Counted from the first letter of the stretch, positions 1-12,162 are shown. The stretch: DNA of 64,000 bases from Tetracentron sinense (GCA_015143295.1 CM026557.1:30134965-30198964); one strand, 5' to 3'. Translations and numbers: made by a program. The notes: generated by a model from the letters alone, not told the origin.

Positions 1-85
1 CGTTTCGGAATTTCCGATTTCTCCCTTATTTATTAATTAGACTACAAAAACGGCCAATTAGCTACGAAGGTGCTATTCATTAAGG

Positions 86-1700
86 ATGAAAAGTCCGGGG
101 TGCTACATCCAGTTACCGGACACCACGGCAGCCTATTATGAAATTGAGTCCAGTATTATTCAGATGATACCATCTTTTCACAGACTTAATAATGAAGATG
201 CCTACAAACTTCTTGATAAATTTCACGAAATTTGCACAGCTTTCAAGTTGCAGGAATTTTCTGATGATACCCTTAGATTGTGCCTCTTCCCATTTTCTTT
301 TAAAGACAAACACAAATATTGGCTCAATTCTTTAGAGGCCAATTCTATTACTACTTGGGCACAAATACAGCAAGAATTTCTTATAAAATTCTTTCCCATA
401 GGAAAAAAAAATTTAATGAGGCAAACTATCACAAGTTTTGCTCCTGTTAATGGTGAGCTATTTCATGAAACATAGGAGAGATTCAAAGATCTTCTCCGTA
501 AGTGTCCCCACCATCAAATTCCAAAGTGGTAGTTAGTCTAATCTTTCTATGATGAATTGTCTGCACTCAACCGTCAGTTGGTTGATGTTTCTTGTGGAGG
601 AACATTTATGATGAAAACTGAGAATCAGGCATGGGAGCTTTTTGAAAATCTTAGTGAAAACTCTCTCCACCATGCTTCGAATAGTCGTTCTGAGAGACCT
701 CATCTTCATCAAATCCTAAGAGAGGCATTTATGAAGTTGGCAATTCAATAGATGTTTCATCTAAAGTAGATGAATTATCTCAAAAATTGGATAAACTTAG
801 ACTTCAGGGCCACCTTCCTACACACCTCCTCAACCGAATCCTAATCAGCAGGAGGTGTGTCCTATTTGTTCTAGCCCTGAACATTATGTTCAAGAGTGTC
901 CATCAGCTGCCCAATTCCTGGATCTTGTCCAAGAGTTTGTTAATGCTGCCTATATCCGTCCGGGTAATGATCCTTACTCAAATACCTATAACCCGGGCTG
1001 GAGGAATCATCCTAATTTTTCATGGCAGCCACAAACTCAAGGGAATAATTTTCCTCCACCTCAAAGGCCATTCAGTCGGCCTTTTCAAGGTCAATCCAAC
1101 TACCAACCCCAATAATTTTAATTTCAACAACCAGCTCCTCCCAATTTTAACCAAAGAAATCCATCTTTTGAGGAGAAGGTGTTGAATGCTTTAAAAGGTT
1201 TGAAAAACAATACACAATTACTTCACTCACACTTTCAATCTATTCAAAAGCTTGAGTCCCAAATGGGACAACTTGCTAATGCAATAAATAGGAAAGTTGA
1301 TGGAACACTTCCAAGTCAACCTGTGAGTAATCCTAAAGGTGTCAATCAAGTCAATGAAATAAATCATGAACAAGTTCAGGCTGTGACAACCTTATGGAGT
1401 GGGAAGGTAGTTCAAGATAATGTTAAGGAAAATCAGGGTAAGAAAAATCAGCCCATTGTAGGATCTTCTAAAATTGAGGGTGAGGGAAAGGATACCAATG
1501 AAAAGGATCAAGGTCCTTCTTCCACTCTAGATTCCAATCCCGAGGCACCCTACATGCCTAAAGCCCCTTATCCTACTTGTTTGAATGATTCTTCACCCTT
1601 TGATAAAAAGGGAGCAAAAATTGAAGACATGATTGAGGTTTTCAAAAAAGTCAATATAAATCTTCCTCTACTTGATGCAATCAAGCAAATTCCGGCTTAT
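86..1700 (+). pseudogene. Athila-type gag, broken
   Basis: Structural capsid/nucleocapsid protein of the Athila element. A retrotransposon gag domain is readable at 86-475 (it ends FAPVNGELFHET before a TAG); the frame continues past the stop as ERFKDLLRKCPHH and resumes at 557-751. A short zinc motif of the form C-x2-C-x4-H-x4-C (CPICSSPEHYVQEC) lies near 855-900, followed by a Pro/Gln/Asn-rich stretch. From 1179 comes a helical segment with KLESQMGQLANAINRK, typical of the Athila gag C-terminus. At least three stops and one frame change separate the pieces, so no intact Gag can be made. The first ATG seen, at 86, may not be the original start because the window begins close to it. Confidence 0.8.
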
Positions 1701-3477
1701 TCCAAATTTTTGAAGGATTTATGCACTCAAAAACGTAAATCAAGGACTCATGTGTCTAAGAAAATCCTTCTAACTGAGCAAGTGAGCTCTTTGCTTCAAT
1801 ATATCACTCCTCCTAAATACAAAGACCCCGGTGGTCCTACTATTTCTCGTATTATTGGAGATCACTCAGTTGATCGGGGCCTCATTGATTTAGGAGCAAG
1901 TGTGAATTTGCTCCCGTACTCGGTTTATGAAAGGTTAGGGTTGGGCGAACTTAGCCCTACATCAGTCATTCTGTAATTAGCTGACCGATCGGTTAAAGTT
2001 CCTAGAGGGATAGTTGAGGATGTCCTCATTAAAGTCAAAAAATTTTACTTCCTAATTAACTTTCTCGTTCTTGATATGGAACCGGTCCGGAATCCCTTAA
2101 AACAAATTCTCGTGATCCTTGGTCGACCTTTCTTGGCTATATCCAATGCATGTATAAATTGTCGAACCGGGGTGATGGATGTGTCTTTTGGGAAAATGAA
2201 AGTCCAGTTAAATATTTTTAGCATATCCCAACAACCCTCTTTTGATGATGATGAGGCATGTTTCATGATCGATTCTCTCGAAGAGATGGTTGAGGATTCA
2301 CTTCCTTACATCTTATTCAATGATCCATATGAAGCTTATCTGTCTCATTTTAATGCAGATGAATTCAATGTAGAGGGATCCATTGAAGAAGTCAATAATT
2401 TGTTGAATTTGACTTCTCAAATGGATTTCCCACCTTGGAAAGCCAAGAAAGAGCCATTACCTCCCACTTCTAGGACTCCTCTCATCCCATCCTTAGAGGC
2501 CGCACCTACACTTGAGTTGAAACCTCTTTCGGTTTCACTTAAATATGTCATTTTAGGACCAAAAGATACTCTCCCATTCATCATAGCATCTGATTTAACT
2601 GATGAACAAGAGAGTTAATTGATGGTTGTGCTCAAAAAGCATAAAGGAGCAATAGGGTGGAGCATAGCAAATTTGAAGGGTATCGACCCTTCTGTGTGCA
2701 TGCATCGCATCTATCTTGAAGAGGATGCCAAAACTTCAAGAGAAGCACAACGGAGGTTGAAATATGAAAGAGGTAGTGATGAAGGAAGTAGTAAAATTAT
2801 TAGATGCGGGTATCATATACCCCATCTCGGATAATAAATGGGTGAGTCCCATTCAAGTGGTACCAAAAAAGTCTGGTATCACTGTAATCACTAATCAGGA
2901 AGGAAAAGATGTTCCAACACGCGTAACCACGGGTTGGGATGTGTGTATTGATTATAGGAAGCTGAATTCCATGACTAGGAAAGATCATTTTCCACTCCCA
3001 TTCATTAATCAAATCCTAGAAAGGCTAGCAGGTAAGAGTCATTACTGTTTTCTGGATGGTTATTCTGGATACAATCAGGTACCTATCTATCCTGAAGATC
3101 AAGAGAAACTACCTTCACATGCCCTTTTGGCACTTTTGCCTATAGGCGCATGCCATTCGGACTATGTAATGCATATGCGATTTTTCAAAGGTGTACGATT
3201 TATATTTTCTCTGATATGGTTGAAAATTTTCTTGAAGTCTTCATGGATGATTTTTCCATTTTTAGAACCTCCTTTGAAGATTGTCTCCAACATTTATCAT
3301 TGGTCTTTCAACGATGCGAGGAGACAAATCTTATATTGAGTTGGGAGAAGAGCCATTTTATGGTTCAAGAGGGTATAGTTTTGGGACACATTGTGTCCAA
3401 AAGAGGGATAGAGGTAGATAAGGCCAAGATTGACCTTATAGCGAGTCTTCCTCCACCATCCACAGTGAGAGAGATTC
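1701..3477 (+). pseudogene. Athila-type pol: protease and partial reverse transcriptase, broken
   Basis: The protease region has the active-site variant LIDLGASVNLLPYSVY (Asp codon at 1888-1890) and continues past a TAA at 1974-1976 as a retroviral-protease-like fold (ILGRPFLA near 2116). A linker follows to a stop at 2616-2618. RT begins near 2764 with DAGIIYPISDNKWVSPIQVVPKKSG, CIDYRKLN and FLDGYSGYNQVPI, loses frame near 3090-3150, and resumes with MPFGLCNA and the catalytic FMDDF near 3243. The last readable residues are in the RT connection before the insertion at 3478. The order is normal for Athila; the gene is truncated and carries several disruptions. Confidence 0.82.
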
Positions 3478-4423
3478 TGTAGAACCCTGGAACTTTTCGT
3501 ACATGTCTTGGTATGAGTGCCAAGACATGTTGCCTATGTAATCTCAAATTCATGAAATGGAAATTTGGAACTGTGAGAAAATTGTGTCAAGAATGCTATG
3601 ATTAATTTAATGAATTATTTAAGCACGTATACAAGCTTTAAGGAGACCCTAGTCATCATGTTTAGGAAAGGTCAAAAGAGAACTAGGATCAGTCCAAGTA
3701 GTGGAAAATGGGTGAAAAATGGTCTCTGTGTCAAAACCTGCAGACCACCGATCGCTCGGTCCATGAGCGATCGATCGGTCCAAAACTGATCGATCGGAGG
3801 CTATCGACTGGTCAAAAAATTTGTCTAGGGAAATTTTCCAGAGAGTTGATTTTTGATCGAGAGCTCGGTCAATACACCGATCGCTCGGTAGGCAACCGAT
3901 CGATCGGTCATAAACGCCGATCGTTCGGTCTTCGTGTTTTTGCAGAAATTTCATTAAGGGTGTTTTCATCTTTTGGGTGTTTCACTCTTTCCTCTTAAGG
4001 GTTTCCTGAGCCTTTAGGGATCATTCTCAACACTTAGAACATTTGAGAGCTAAGGAGAGAAGAGAAAGGGTTTTTCTAAACCTAGGGTTTGATTTTGAGA
4101 AGAAATCAAAGGGTTTGTGAACCCTAGATCGCCTCAAGCTTGGATTGCTTCAAGATTCCGGTTCAAGCACTCGTGGAGCACTCTCCTCAAGCTAGGGCAG
4201 CATCTACACGCACGTTTTGGAGGAGAGATTCTTCCCTCATTTCTTAAGGTCGGTACCTTTTGCTACCCTCCTAGTTATAGATTTCCCTTTTCTTTCCCCA
4301 TTCCTTGTTATTCATTATCTATGATGTGCGATGATTTGAATGTATGGATGATGTGGATGGAGATGGTTATTGGCGATTGGATGCCGTGTGAATGATGTAA
4401 TGAATGAGAAACGGGAAGGGCAT
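3478..4423 (+). repeat. Element D: left part of a chromovirus-like LTR, split by element A
   Basis: An LTR begins with TGTAGAACCC at 3478, directly after GATTC of the Athila RT gene. Its second half (about 4100-4423) resembles the LTR of element A, sharing for instance GGTCGGTACCTTTTGCTACC followed by CTCCTAGTTATAG, so it belongs to a related family. A cluster of GATCGATCGG / CGATCGCTCGGTC words at 3747-3930 fills the upper part. Element A interrupts it at 4424; the sequence resumes at 14764. No copy of GATTC closes the element on the right, because that side is lost at about 14988. Confidence 0.75.
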
Positions 4424-6992
4424 CGTAGAGCCCCAGACTTTTTCATGCTTAATACATGGCATTTTCGTTGCCAGTTTTCCCTTAAAGAGGTATAATTAAT
4501 AAATAAGGAAGAAATTGGAAATTCCGAACTGTCAAAAATGTTCCTTTTCGAAGTACGAACCCAACGCAAGTTGAATCGTCAAAATCGGATGAACGAGTCA
4601 AAAGATATGGCCAAAACAGTCTGGACCTGTAAGTAATCGTAGCTCGGAAGGCACTAAGGACGTAGCTCCGACAACGTACTCTAACTACGTATACGTTGTG
4701 CATCCGTTGTGCAACAGACAACGGGTACGTTGTAGAGCAACAACGTGCACGTGTTACAGCTCACAACGGGTACGTTGTACAGCAACAACGTGTACGTTGT
4801 ACAGGAACAACGTGTACGTGTTACAGCTCACAACGGGTGCGTTGTACATAAGACAACGGACACCGAGCACGGCACAGCGTGTTATTCACAATGGACAACG
4901 TGTTCAGCACTATTCACAACACAACCTGTTTGGCACTGTTCACAGCACAACGTGTCCAACACTATTCACAGCACAACGTATTATTCACAACGGACAACGT
5001 GTTCAGCACTATTCACAGCACAACGTGTTTGGCACTGTTCACAGCACAACGTGTTTGGCACTGTTCACGGCACAACATGTTTGGCACTGTTCACAGCACA
5101 ACGTGTTCGGCACTACTCACACTCGTGTTTTCGCAGAGATTTCAGTAAGGGTATTAGGGTCTTTTGGTCGGTTCACTCTTACCTTAAGAGTTTAACCCGA
5201 GCCTTTAGGGCATCATTCGACACTTAGAGAGTTGAGAGAATAGGAGAAAGGGGAGAAGGAGATTTCCAACCTAGGGTTTTCTTTGAAAGAGAAATCAAAG
5301 GGTTTTGAGACCCTAGATCACTTCAAGCTCGGTTCTTCCCCAAGATCTCAGCTCAAGCACTCGTGGAGAGCGTTCTCCAAGTTAGGGCAGCAGCTACACG
5401 GTCGTTTTGGAAAGGGGATTTCTTCCTCACTTGATCAAGGTCGGTACCTTTTGCTACCCTCCTAGTTATAGCTTCTCTTTTCCTTTATTTCTTCTTGTTT
5501 TCCTTCACTTATATGGGTGTTATGAGATTGGTGGTATGAATGGTGAATGGAGGTGGATATTGGCGAATGGATGCCATGTGGATGATGTGATGAATGAATG
5601 GGAAAGGGCATTGTACTAATAATGAACATACAAGTGTGATGTGAGCATAACCCACCTAGAAAAGCATGATTTAGGTTTAAATGAATAATGAATAATTAAC
5701 ACACTATGTTTGATGAAATGCCAAGGTGAATAAAGGGAGTTGTAAATTAGGAAATGCATGCCTAATAAATTATGGATATTGCTAGGACCTATGATAGTGT
5801 GTTTTCTCGCTTTCCCTAAATGATATGAATGTTACATTGCTCAATCATTGATGTTATATGTATTGTGAAATTACCCAAATGTCATATTTAAATTTTAATG
5901 CAAGTATGTACACGGTTCCCACGAGCACGGCATGCATGACATGATTTATCGAGGTTTTCAAGAACATGGTTAGAGGTGGGATATATCCTACGATATGTTT
6001 TACCTCGCTCTTGGCAAGGACAAGTCAGTCATGCATTATCATAAGAAGGGTCTCCCTTCCCTCGCAAGTGCATACATATCATAGGAAGGGTTTCCCTTCC
6101 CTCGCAAGTACATCTCACAAGGACATCTCACAAGTGAAAGGACAAGCATCAGCATTTTAGGAAGAAGGGTTTCCCTTCCCTCACAAGTAGATTACTTTTC
6201 CGAGCAAGCAAGCATGATACATGACATGACAAGCATGGGCATTCTAGGAAGAAGGGTCTCCCTTCCCTCACAAGTAGTTTACTTTCCAAGCAAGCATGAC
6301 ATGGCATGACACGCATGATATGACAAGATAAGACAACATGACAAGTTTCAAGCACGGAAATGGTATTTCCAATCAAGTCAAGTGCACAAGGTTTTCAAGG
6401 GTTTCATCGGCTTTCTACGAAATACAAGCATGATTATAAATTGTTTTGCTTCCTTGTATGATATAAACTGTTCCTGTTCTATATATGCAACTTGCTTCCT
6501 ACTCTATGTATGCTATCTATATACTATGACTGTTGGTTAGTATTTAGTACCCGCTGAGTATTCCATGCTCAGCCGTACTTCTTATATCGGCAGGTTCTGA
6601 GGGAGCTTTGACGTTTGTGATCCTGGTCCATCGGTGGAGGAGGAGTATGTCGAGGAGCCTTTTGAGGAACCTCCCGTAGAGGGTTATCAGTAGGTGATAT
6701 TAGGTTCTGAGTGGATTAGCTGTGGGTGAGCATGAGTGATCATATCCATGTATTTTGGCGGGTCTGTCCGTGCTTTCTTTTGGATTCCTTTTGTGTAAAC
6801 TTGGATTCGTATATACATAGAGGTTGTTTAGACTTCCGCTGTGCTATGTTAGAGTATATTTCCGCTGCTTATATCCTCTATTGTATATGCTCTGTGGGGT
6901 TTTGCAGGTTGGTTTGTCAAGCAAGTCATGTAAGCCATGATTAGTCGTCCAAAGTTCACTCTAACTCCTAGGGTGGGTTTTGGGTCGCGATA
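4424..6992 (+). repeat. Element A 5' LTR
   Basis: 2569-bp LTR. Comparison with the 3' copy shows both ends have mutated: the start reads CGTAGAGCCCC where the 3' LTR has TGTAGAGCCCC, and the end reads GTCGCGATA where the 3' LTR has GTCGCGACA. The upper part (about 4660-5110) is a repeat-rich block of ACAACGTG-type words. Four copies of a GAAGGG-TYT-CCCTTC hairpin lie at 6045-6265. A 3' segment with CCGCTGAGTATTCCATGCTC (about 6551) is shared with the LTRs of B and F. No clear TATA box was found. Confidence 0.93.
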
Positions 6993-6996
6993 GAAG

Positions 6997-7008
6997 TGGT
7001 ATCAGAGC
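6997..7008 (+). other. Element A primer binding site (initiator Met tRNA)
   Basis: TGGTATCAGAGC, complementary to the 3' end of plant initiator methionine tRNA, lies four bases after the 5' LTR. It primes minus-strand DNA synthesis. The same 12-mer follows the LTRs of element B (30737) and of the copia element (62240). Confidence 0.93.
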
Positions 7009-7352
7009 TTAGGCATTAGGTCTCTAGGGTCACTTAGAATCTTATACCACGGCTTGACAAGAGAATATGTTAGGAAACAAGTTAGGAAGGAAGTAAGTCG
7101 GGAGAGAGTCTTGATCCAAGTGTAAGACGAAACTTTAGTCTTAGTCTAAAATGGTTGCTTTAACCAAGTACGGTCCTAGGTACGCTAGAACACTAAAGTA
7201 CAAGTATAATGTGATGAATACTCTGATGACTTGATGTGATGTGTATTAGTATTATACAACTAATACGAATTAAATTATTGTGAAATGACATTGAATTAAG
7301 CTGTGGTTTCAAGTGAGACTCATGTGGTGCTATTGTTCTCAGGACTTTGGTC

Positions 7353-10300
7353 ATGAGGCGGGGCACACGGGGTCGTGGACCACACACCAGAGCTTCCTCT
7401 TCTTCACGGGATGAGGATGAGCAGCCGGACCTCTCTCAGGTCTTAGGCTCTATTGCTGAGACACTCGCCATACTGGCGGCTCGGCAGGCTATACCATCAT
7501 CGGCGGCACCTACTCCACCGCCCGCAGCTCCAGTACATCGTACCGCTGGAGTTGAGGCATTCAGGAGATTGAGGCCTCCACCCTTCTATGGGAGTGTGGA
7601 CCCTCTTGCTGCGGAAGCATGGATCCTCCAGATGGAGAAGATCTTTGCGGTCCTCTCGCCTACAAAGGAGGATAGAGTAGCATGGGCAGTTTTCATGCTA
7701 GAAGGTGAAGCTCACCATTGGTGGATGTCCGCATTGAGGACGCGAGATTTGACCATGCAGGGTCAACCTTGGACTTGGGAGGAGTTCAAAGATACTTTTT
7801 ACAAGAAGTATTTTCCGATTGGAGCACGGGAAAAGAAAGAGAGAGAATTCATCAACCTTGAGCAAGGTTCGATGTCTGTGGCCGCTAATGAGGCCAAGTT
7901 CTCGGAGCTATCACGCTTCGCGACACATATGATTGCCACCGAGGCAATGAAGGCGAGGAGATTTGAGCAAGGGCTCAAGGATGTTATTATGGAGAAGGTT
8001 TCCATTTTCAGGCATGCTACCTACCCTGAAGTGGTAGACAAGGCCTTATTGGTCGAGGCCAATTCTGAAGTGGTGTCTAAGAAGAGAGAGTTGGCAAGAG
8101 GCCAAGCCAGTAGTTCAGCACCTCCAGAGAGGCGGGCTTGTACCGGCCCTTATCAGTATACATGGCCAGCACCACAGATGAGGCCGACTTATGCGCCTCC
8201 AGCCCCACGACAGTACATGCCACAGGCACCTCAACCTCAGGCTCTTCCGGCCCCACGGCCAGTTGCACCTCAGGTGGCGAGGCAGGCACCACCTTCGGCC
8301 CCTCCGGCCTACTCATATGAGGTCTGCACTTCATGCGGCAAAAGGCATCCGGCAGGAGATTGCCGAAGAGCATCTGGTGGATGTTATCATTGCGGTCGCC
8401 AAGGCCACATGATCAGGGATTGCCCTACCCGGCATTTACCAGGCCAGTCTCAGGGGATTAGGCCACCAGCGCGCCCAGCAGGATCATACCAGGCGTCATC
8501 TCAGACTACCCGGTCTACACCTCAGTCTCGCCAGGCAAACCAGGGGCGAGTTTTTGCCTTGACAAAGGGTGATGCACTTGCATCTGATGATGTGGTGCAA
8601 GGTACGCAGTTAGAGTTAATTTCTTATTCGTGATTATTATGTTATGCTCTATTCTCTGCGTACGTACTTGGCATGTTCTATATGTATATATACCTATATG
8701 TATACGCTGTTGATGCATGGATTAACTCCGCTAGTTGAAATTTCAGGAACCCTACTAGTCAATGAGTATTTGGCTCGAGTGTTGATTGATACCGGGTCTA
8801 CTCATTCATTTGTCTCGCCGAGTTTTTCAGAAGGCTTTTCTGTAGAGCCAAGTCAGCTAGAACCGGAGTTAGCCATTTCGACTCCTCTCGGCAAAACAGT
8901 ATTGGCAGATAAAGTGTATAGAAATAGTGTGGTCCAAGTTGGAAGCCACGAGTTGGCGGTTGATCTCATCATCCTTGGATTCCAAGACTTTGATGTTATA
9001 TTGGGAATGGATTGGTTAGCAGCACATCATGGGCATGTAGCTTGCTTTGAGAAAATGGTACTCTTCAAGCCAGTAGAAGGAAAACCATTCCACTTTCGCG
9101 GGTTGAAAAGTAGATATATTGCTCGTTTTGCGGCGTTGAGCGTAGCTAACCCCGAGGCAAAGGACTCATCAACTATCCCGGTTGTGAGTGAGTTCCTGGA
9201 TGTATTTCCAGAGGAGTTGCCAGGATTGCCTCTAAACAGGGAGATTGAGTTTGTGATCGAGCTTGCACCAGGCACGGCTCCTGTTTTCAGGGCTCCGTAT
9301 AGAATGGCCCCTATTGAACTCAAAGAGTTAAAGACCCAGTTGGAAGAATTACAAGGTCTTGGTTTCATTCGACCAAGTGTCTCACCGTGGGGTGCCCCGG
9401 TGTTGTTTGTTAAGAAGAAAGATGGCTCGATGCGGATGTGCGTCGATTACAGGCAATTGAACAAAGTCACTATAAAGAATAGGTATCCCTTGCCTAGGAT
9501 TGATGACTTGTTCGATCAGTTGAAGGGAGCGAGATTTTTCTCGAAGATAGACCTTCGATCGGGTTATCACCAGTTGAAGATTAAGGTGGAAGATGTTCCC
9601 AAAACTGCTTTCTGGACTCGATACGAACACTACGAGTTCTTGGTGATGCCTTTTGGTCTCACGAACGCGCCGGCAGCTTTTATGGATTTGATGAACCGGA
9701 TGTTCTGGCCATATCTTGATAGGTGCGTGATTGTATTTGTTGATGACATTTTGGTCTATTCCCAGACACGGGAAGATCACACACGCGACCTATGCCTTGC
9801 TTTGGAAATGCTAAGAGAGCACAAGCTATACGCCAAACTTAGCAAGTGTGAGTTTTGGCTCGAAGAGGTGGCATTCCTAGGCCACGTTGTTTCTGCAGAA
9901 GGCATATCGGTAGATCCAAAGAAGATAGAGGCAGTCATGAGTTGGGCGAGGCCCAAGAGTGTCACGGAGATACGCAGCTTTCTTGGGTTGGCAGGCTACT
10001 AGAGGAGATTCGTAGAGGGTTTCTCTAGCCTTGCAGCACCACTCACTTACCTGACGAGAAAGAATGCAAAGTTTGTATGGAGCGATAAGTGTGAGATCAG
10101 TTTCACGGAACTGAAGAAGAGGCTTACTACAGCCCCTGTCCTTACTGTGCCATCCGGACCTTATGGGTATGAGGTGTATAGTGATGCCTCACACGTTGGA
10201 CTTGGGTGCGTACTCATGCAGCACAAGAAAGTCATTGCCTATGCATCAAGGCAATTGAAGGAGCATGAAAAGAATTATCCCACGCACGACTTGGAGCTTA

Positions 10301-12072
10301 CGGCGGTCGTGTTTGCACTCAAGATTTGGCGTCATTACCTTTATGGGGTGGAGTTCTATGTGTTCACGGATCACAAGAGCCTCAAGTATCTCTTTTCCCA
10401 AAAGGAATTGAATCTAAGGCAACGGCGTTGGATGGAATTTCTGAAGGACTATGATTGTACCATTCAATACCACCCGGGTAAAGCGAATGTAGTGGCCGAT
10501 GCTTTGAGTAGAAGACCTCCGGGGTTATTAGCACATATGTTGGTGTAGGAATGGAAGCTACTTGAAGATTTGGCAAATCTGGACATTAGTGTGAATGACT
10601 CTGTTCGTAGTCCTATCTTGGCAAATGTCACGGTTCGGCCATACATAATAGATTTGATCCAAGAATACCAAGCCACGGATGCTGAATTGTTGGCTTATCG
10701 GGACAAGGAAGTTGCTAAGGGTAGTGAGGACTTCTCTCTCACTAGTCGGGGTGCTATCACATTCAAGGGAAGGCTGTGCGTCCCAGCCAATGCAGATCTT
10801 CGAAGAGAGATTTTGGATGAAGCACACCGTTCGAAGTACACAGTGCATCCAGGGGGTACAAAGATGTACCGGAACCTCAAGAGTCACTTTTGGTGGCGGA
10901 ATATGAAGAGGGAGGTTGCGGAATATGTAGCACGGTGCTTGGTGTGTCAACAGGTAAAAGCAGAACACATGCGGCCCGCAGGTCTATTACAGTCCCTTCC
11001 GATTCCCGAGTGGAAATGGGAGAACATATCCATGGATTTCATAGTTGGCTTGCCAAAGACGGCAAGGGGCTCAGATGCGATATGGGTAGTAGTGGATCGT
11101 TTGACGAAGTCCGCTCACTTCTTACCTTACCGAACTACTTTCAACTCTAGTCAGTTAGCCGCTTTGTACATCAAGGAAGTGGTGAGGTTGCACAGAGTGC
11201 CCGTTAGTATTGTGTCAGATCGGGATCCAAGATTCACATCACGATTCTAGAAAAGCTTCCAGGAGGCTATGGGTTCCCGACTTGATTTCAGTACCGCTTT
11301 TCATCCACAGACGGATGGACAAACCGAGAGAGTGAACCAAGTCATTGAAGACATGCTTCGGGCTTGTATGTTGGATTTCAGAGGCAGTTGGGAAGAGCAC
11401 TTGCCTTTGGTTGAATTCGCCTATAATAACAGCTATCAGGCGAGTATCCAAATGGCACCATTTGAGGCCTTGTATGGGCGAAGTTGTAGGTCTCCTCTCT
11501 ATTGGGATGAGGTAGGAGAAAGGAAAGTACTTGGTCCAGAGTTGATTGAGCAAACTGCAAACACAGTTAAGATCATTCGGGATCGATTGAAAGCCACTCA
11601 CGATCGCCAGAAAAGTTATGCGGACACGCGCCGTAGGGACTTGGAATTTCAAGTAGGGGATCAAGTTTTTGTGAAAGTATCTCCTAGCAAAGGGATCATG
11701 AGATTTGGAAAGCGAGGCAAGCTCAGTCCTCGGTATGTTGGGCCTTTTGAGATTATCACACGAGTTGGTGAGGTTGCTTACAGGGTAGCTCTCCCACCTC
11801 ACATGGCCGCAGTTCACAACGTCTTCCATGTGTCTATGCTTCGGAAGTACATTGCGGATCCTTCGCATGTCATAGACTTGGAACCGTTGGAGATTCGAGA
11901 GGACCTCACCTTGATTGAAAAGCCGGTTCAGATTTTGGATCGAAGAGATCAGGTGCTTCGCAACAAGACAATCCCTTTAGTTCTTGTGCAATGGCAACAC
12001 CATGCTCGGGAAGAAGCTACATGGGAGCGTGAAGCCGAAGTCAAAGCAAAGTACCCAGAATTAATTGAATGA
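7353..12072 (+). pseudogene. Element A gag-pol polyprotein with three nonsense codons
   Basis: Start is the ATG at 7353. Gag: a retrotransposon gag domain at residues about 85-190 and a CCHC knuckle (CYHCGRQGHMIRDC, from residue 344). The frame reaches TGA at 8631. Removing 8602-8746 joins it in frame to Pol, giving a 1524-residue frame apart from stops. Pol: protease [10 protein letters not shown] (Asp codon 8788), RT with MPFGLTNAP and FVDD (9736-9747), RNase H (10147-10500, DASHVGLG), integrase with an HHCC finger near 10825-10955 and the MDFI / SDRDPRF / QTERVN catalytic region, then a C-terminal chromodomain (LVLVQWQHHAREEATWE). TAG codons at 10000, 10546 and 11248 replace Tyr, probably Arg, and Trp, judged from element B. 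I see no frameshift. The protein could be restored only by readthrough or in trans. Confidence 0.92.
8602..8746 (+). other. Putative intron between gag and pol of element A
   Basis: A 145-bp AT-rich segment starts GTACGC after CAAG and ends TTTCAG before GAACC. Joining its flanks gives one open frame in which Val-Gln-Gly runs into Thr-Leu-Leu-Val-Asn at the start of protease. Unspliced, Gag ends at TGA 8631-8633. Element B has the same boundaries around a 141-bp segment. No transcript evidence is available here. Confidence 0.7.
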
Positions 12073-12162
12073 GTTTTCTATAGGTTTTGTATATGTGGCT
12101 TGTATTTTTGTTTTGATTTTGTAATGCATGTCCCGTCCAAATTTCGAGGACGAAATTTTTGT

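Larger units (their letters stand above)
1..3477 (+). mobile_element. Athila-lineage Ty3/gypsy retrotransposon, internal part, decayed
   Basis: Remnant of an Athila-type LTR retrotransposon that enters from beyond the left edge; no LTR of its own is visible. In order it holds a gag domain, a Cys-His zinc motif, an aspartic protease and the first two thirds of reverse transcriptase. All are broken by stops and frame changes. Coding stops in the RT connection region at residues VREI, where a foreign LTR starts with TGTAGAACCC just after GATTC. RNase H, integrase and the 3' LTR are absent from the window. The lineage call rests on characteristic stretches such as KFFPIG in gag, DLGASVNLLPYSVY in protease and RKLNSMTRKDHFPLPF in RT. 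Confidence 0.88.

Noticed and set aside
4698..5227. Overlapping open frames of 89-165 codons in two frames (and again at 12386-12989).
   Set aside because: They are by-products of the stop-poor LTR repeat array, open in several frames at once, with low-complexity products and no domain.
7181..7342. Possible leader intron in element A, from AG|GTACGC near 7180 to TTGTTCTCAG at 7342, ten bases before the gag ATG.
   Set aside because: The acceptor-like word is kept in element B (31076), but the donor is not (TTAGAAATGC there), so only half the signal is conserved.
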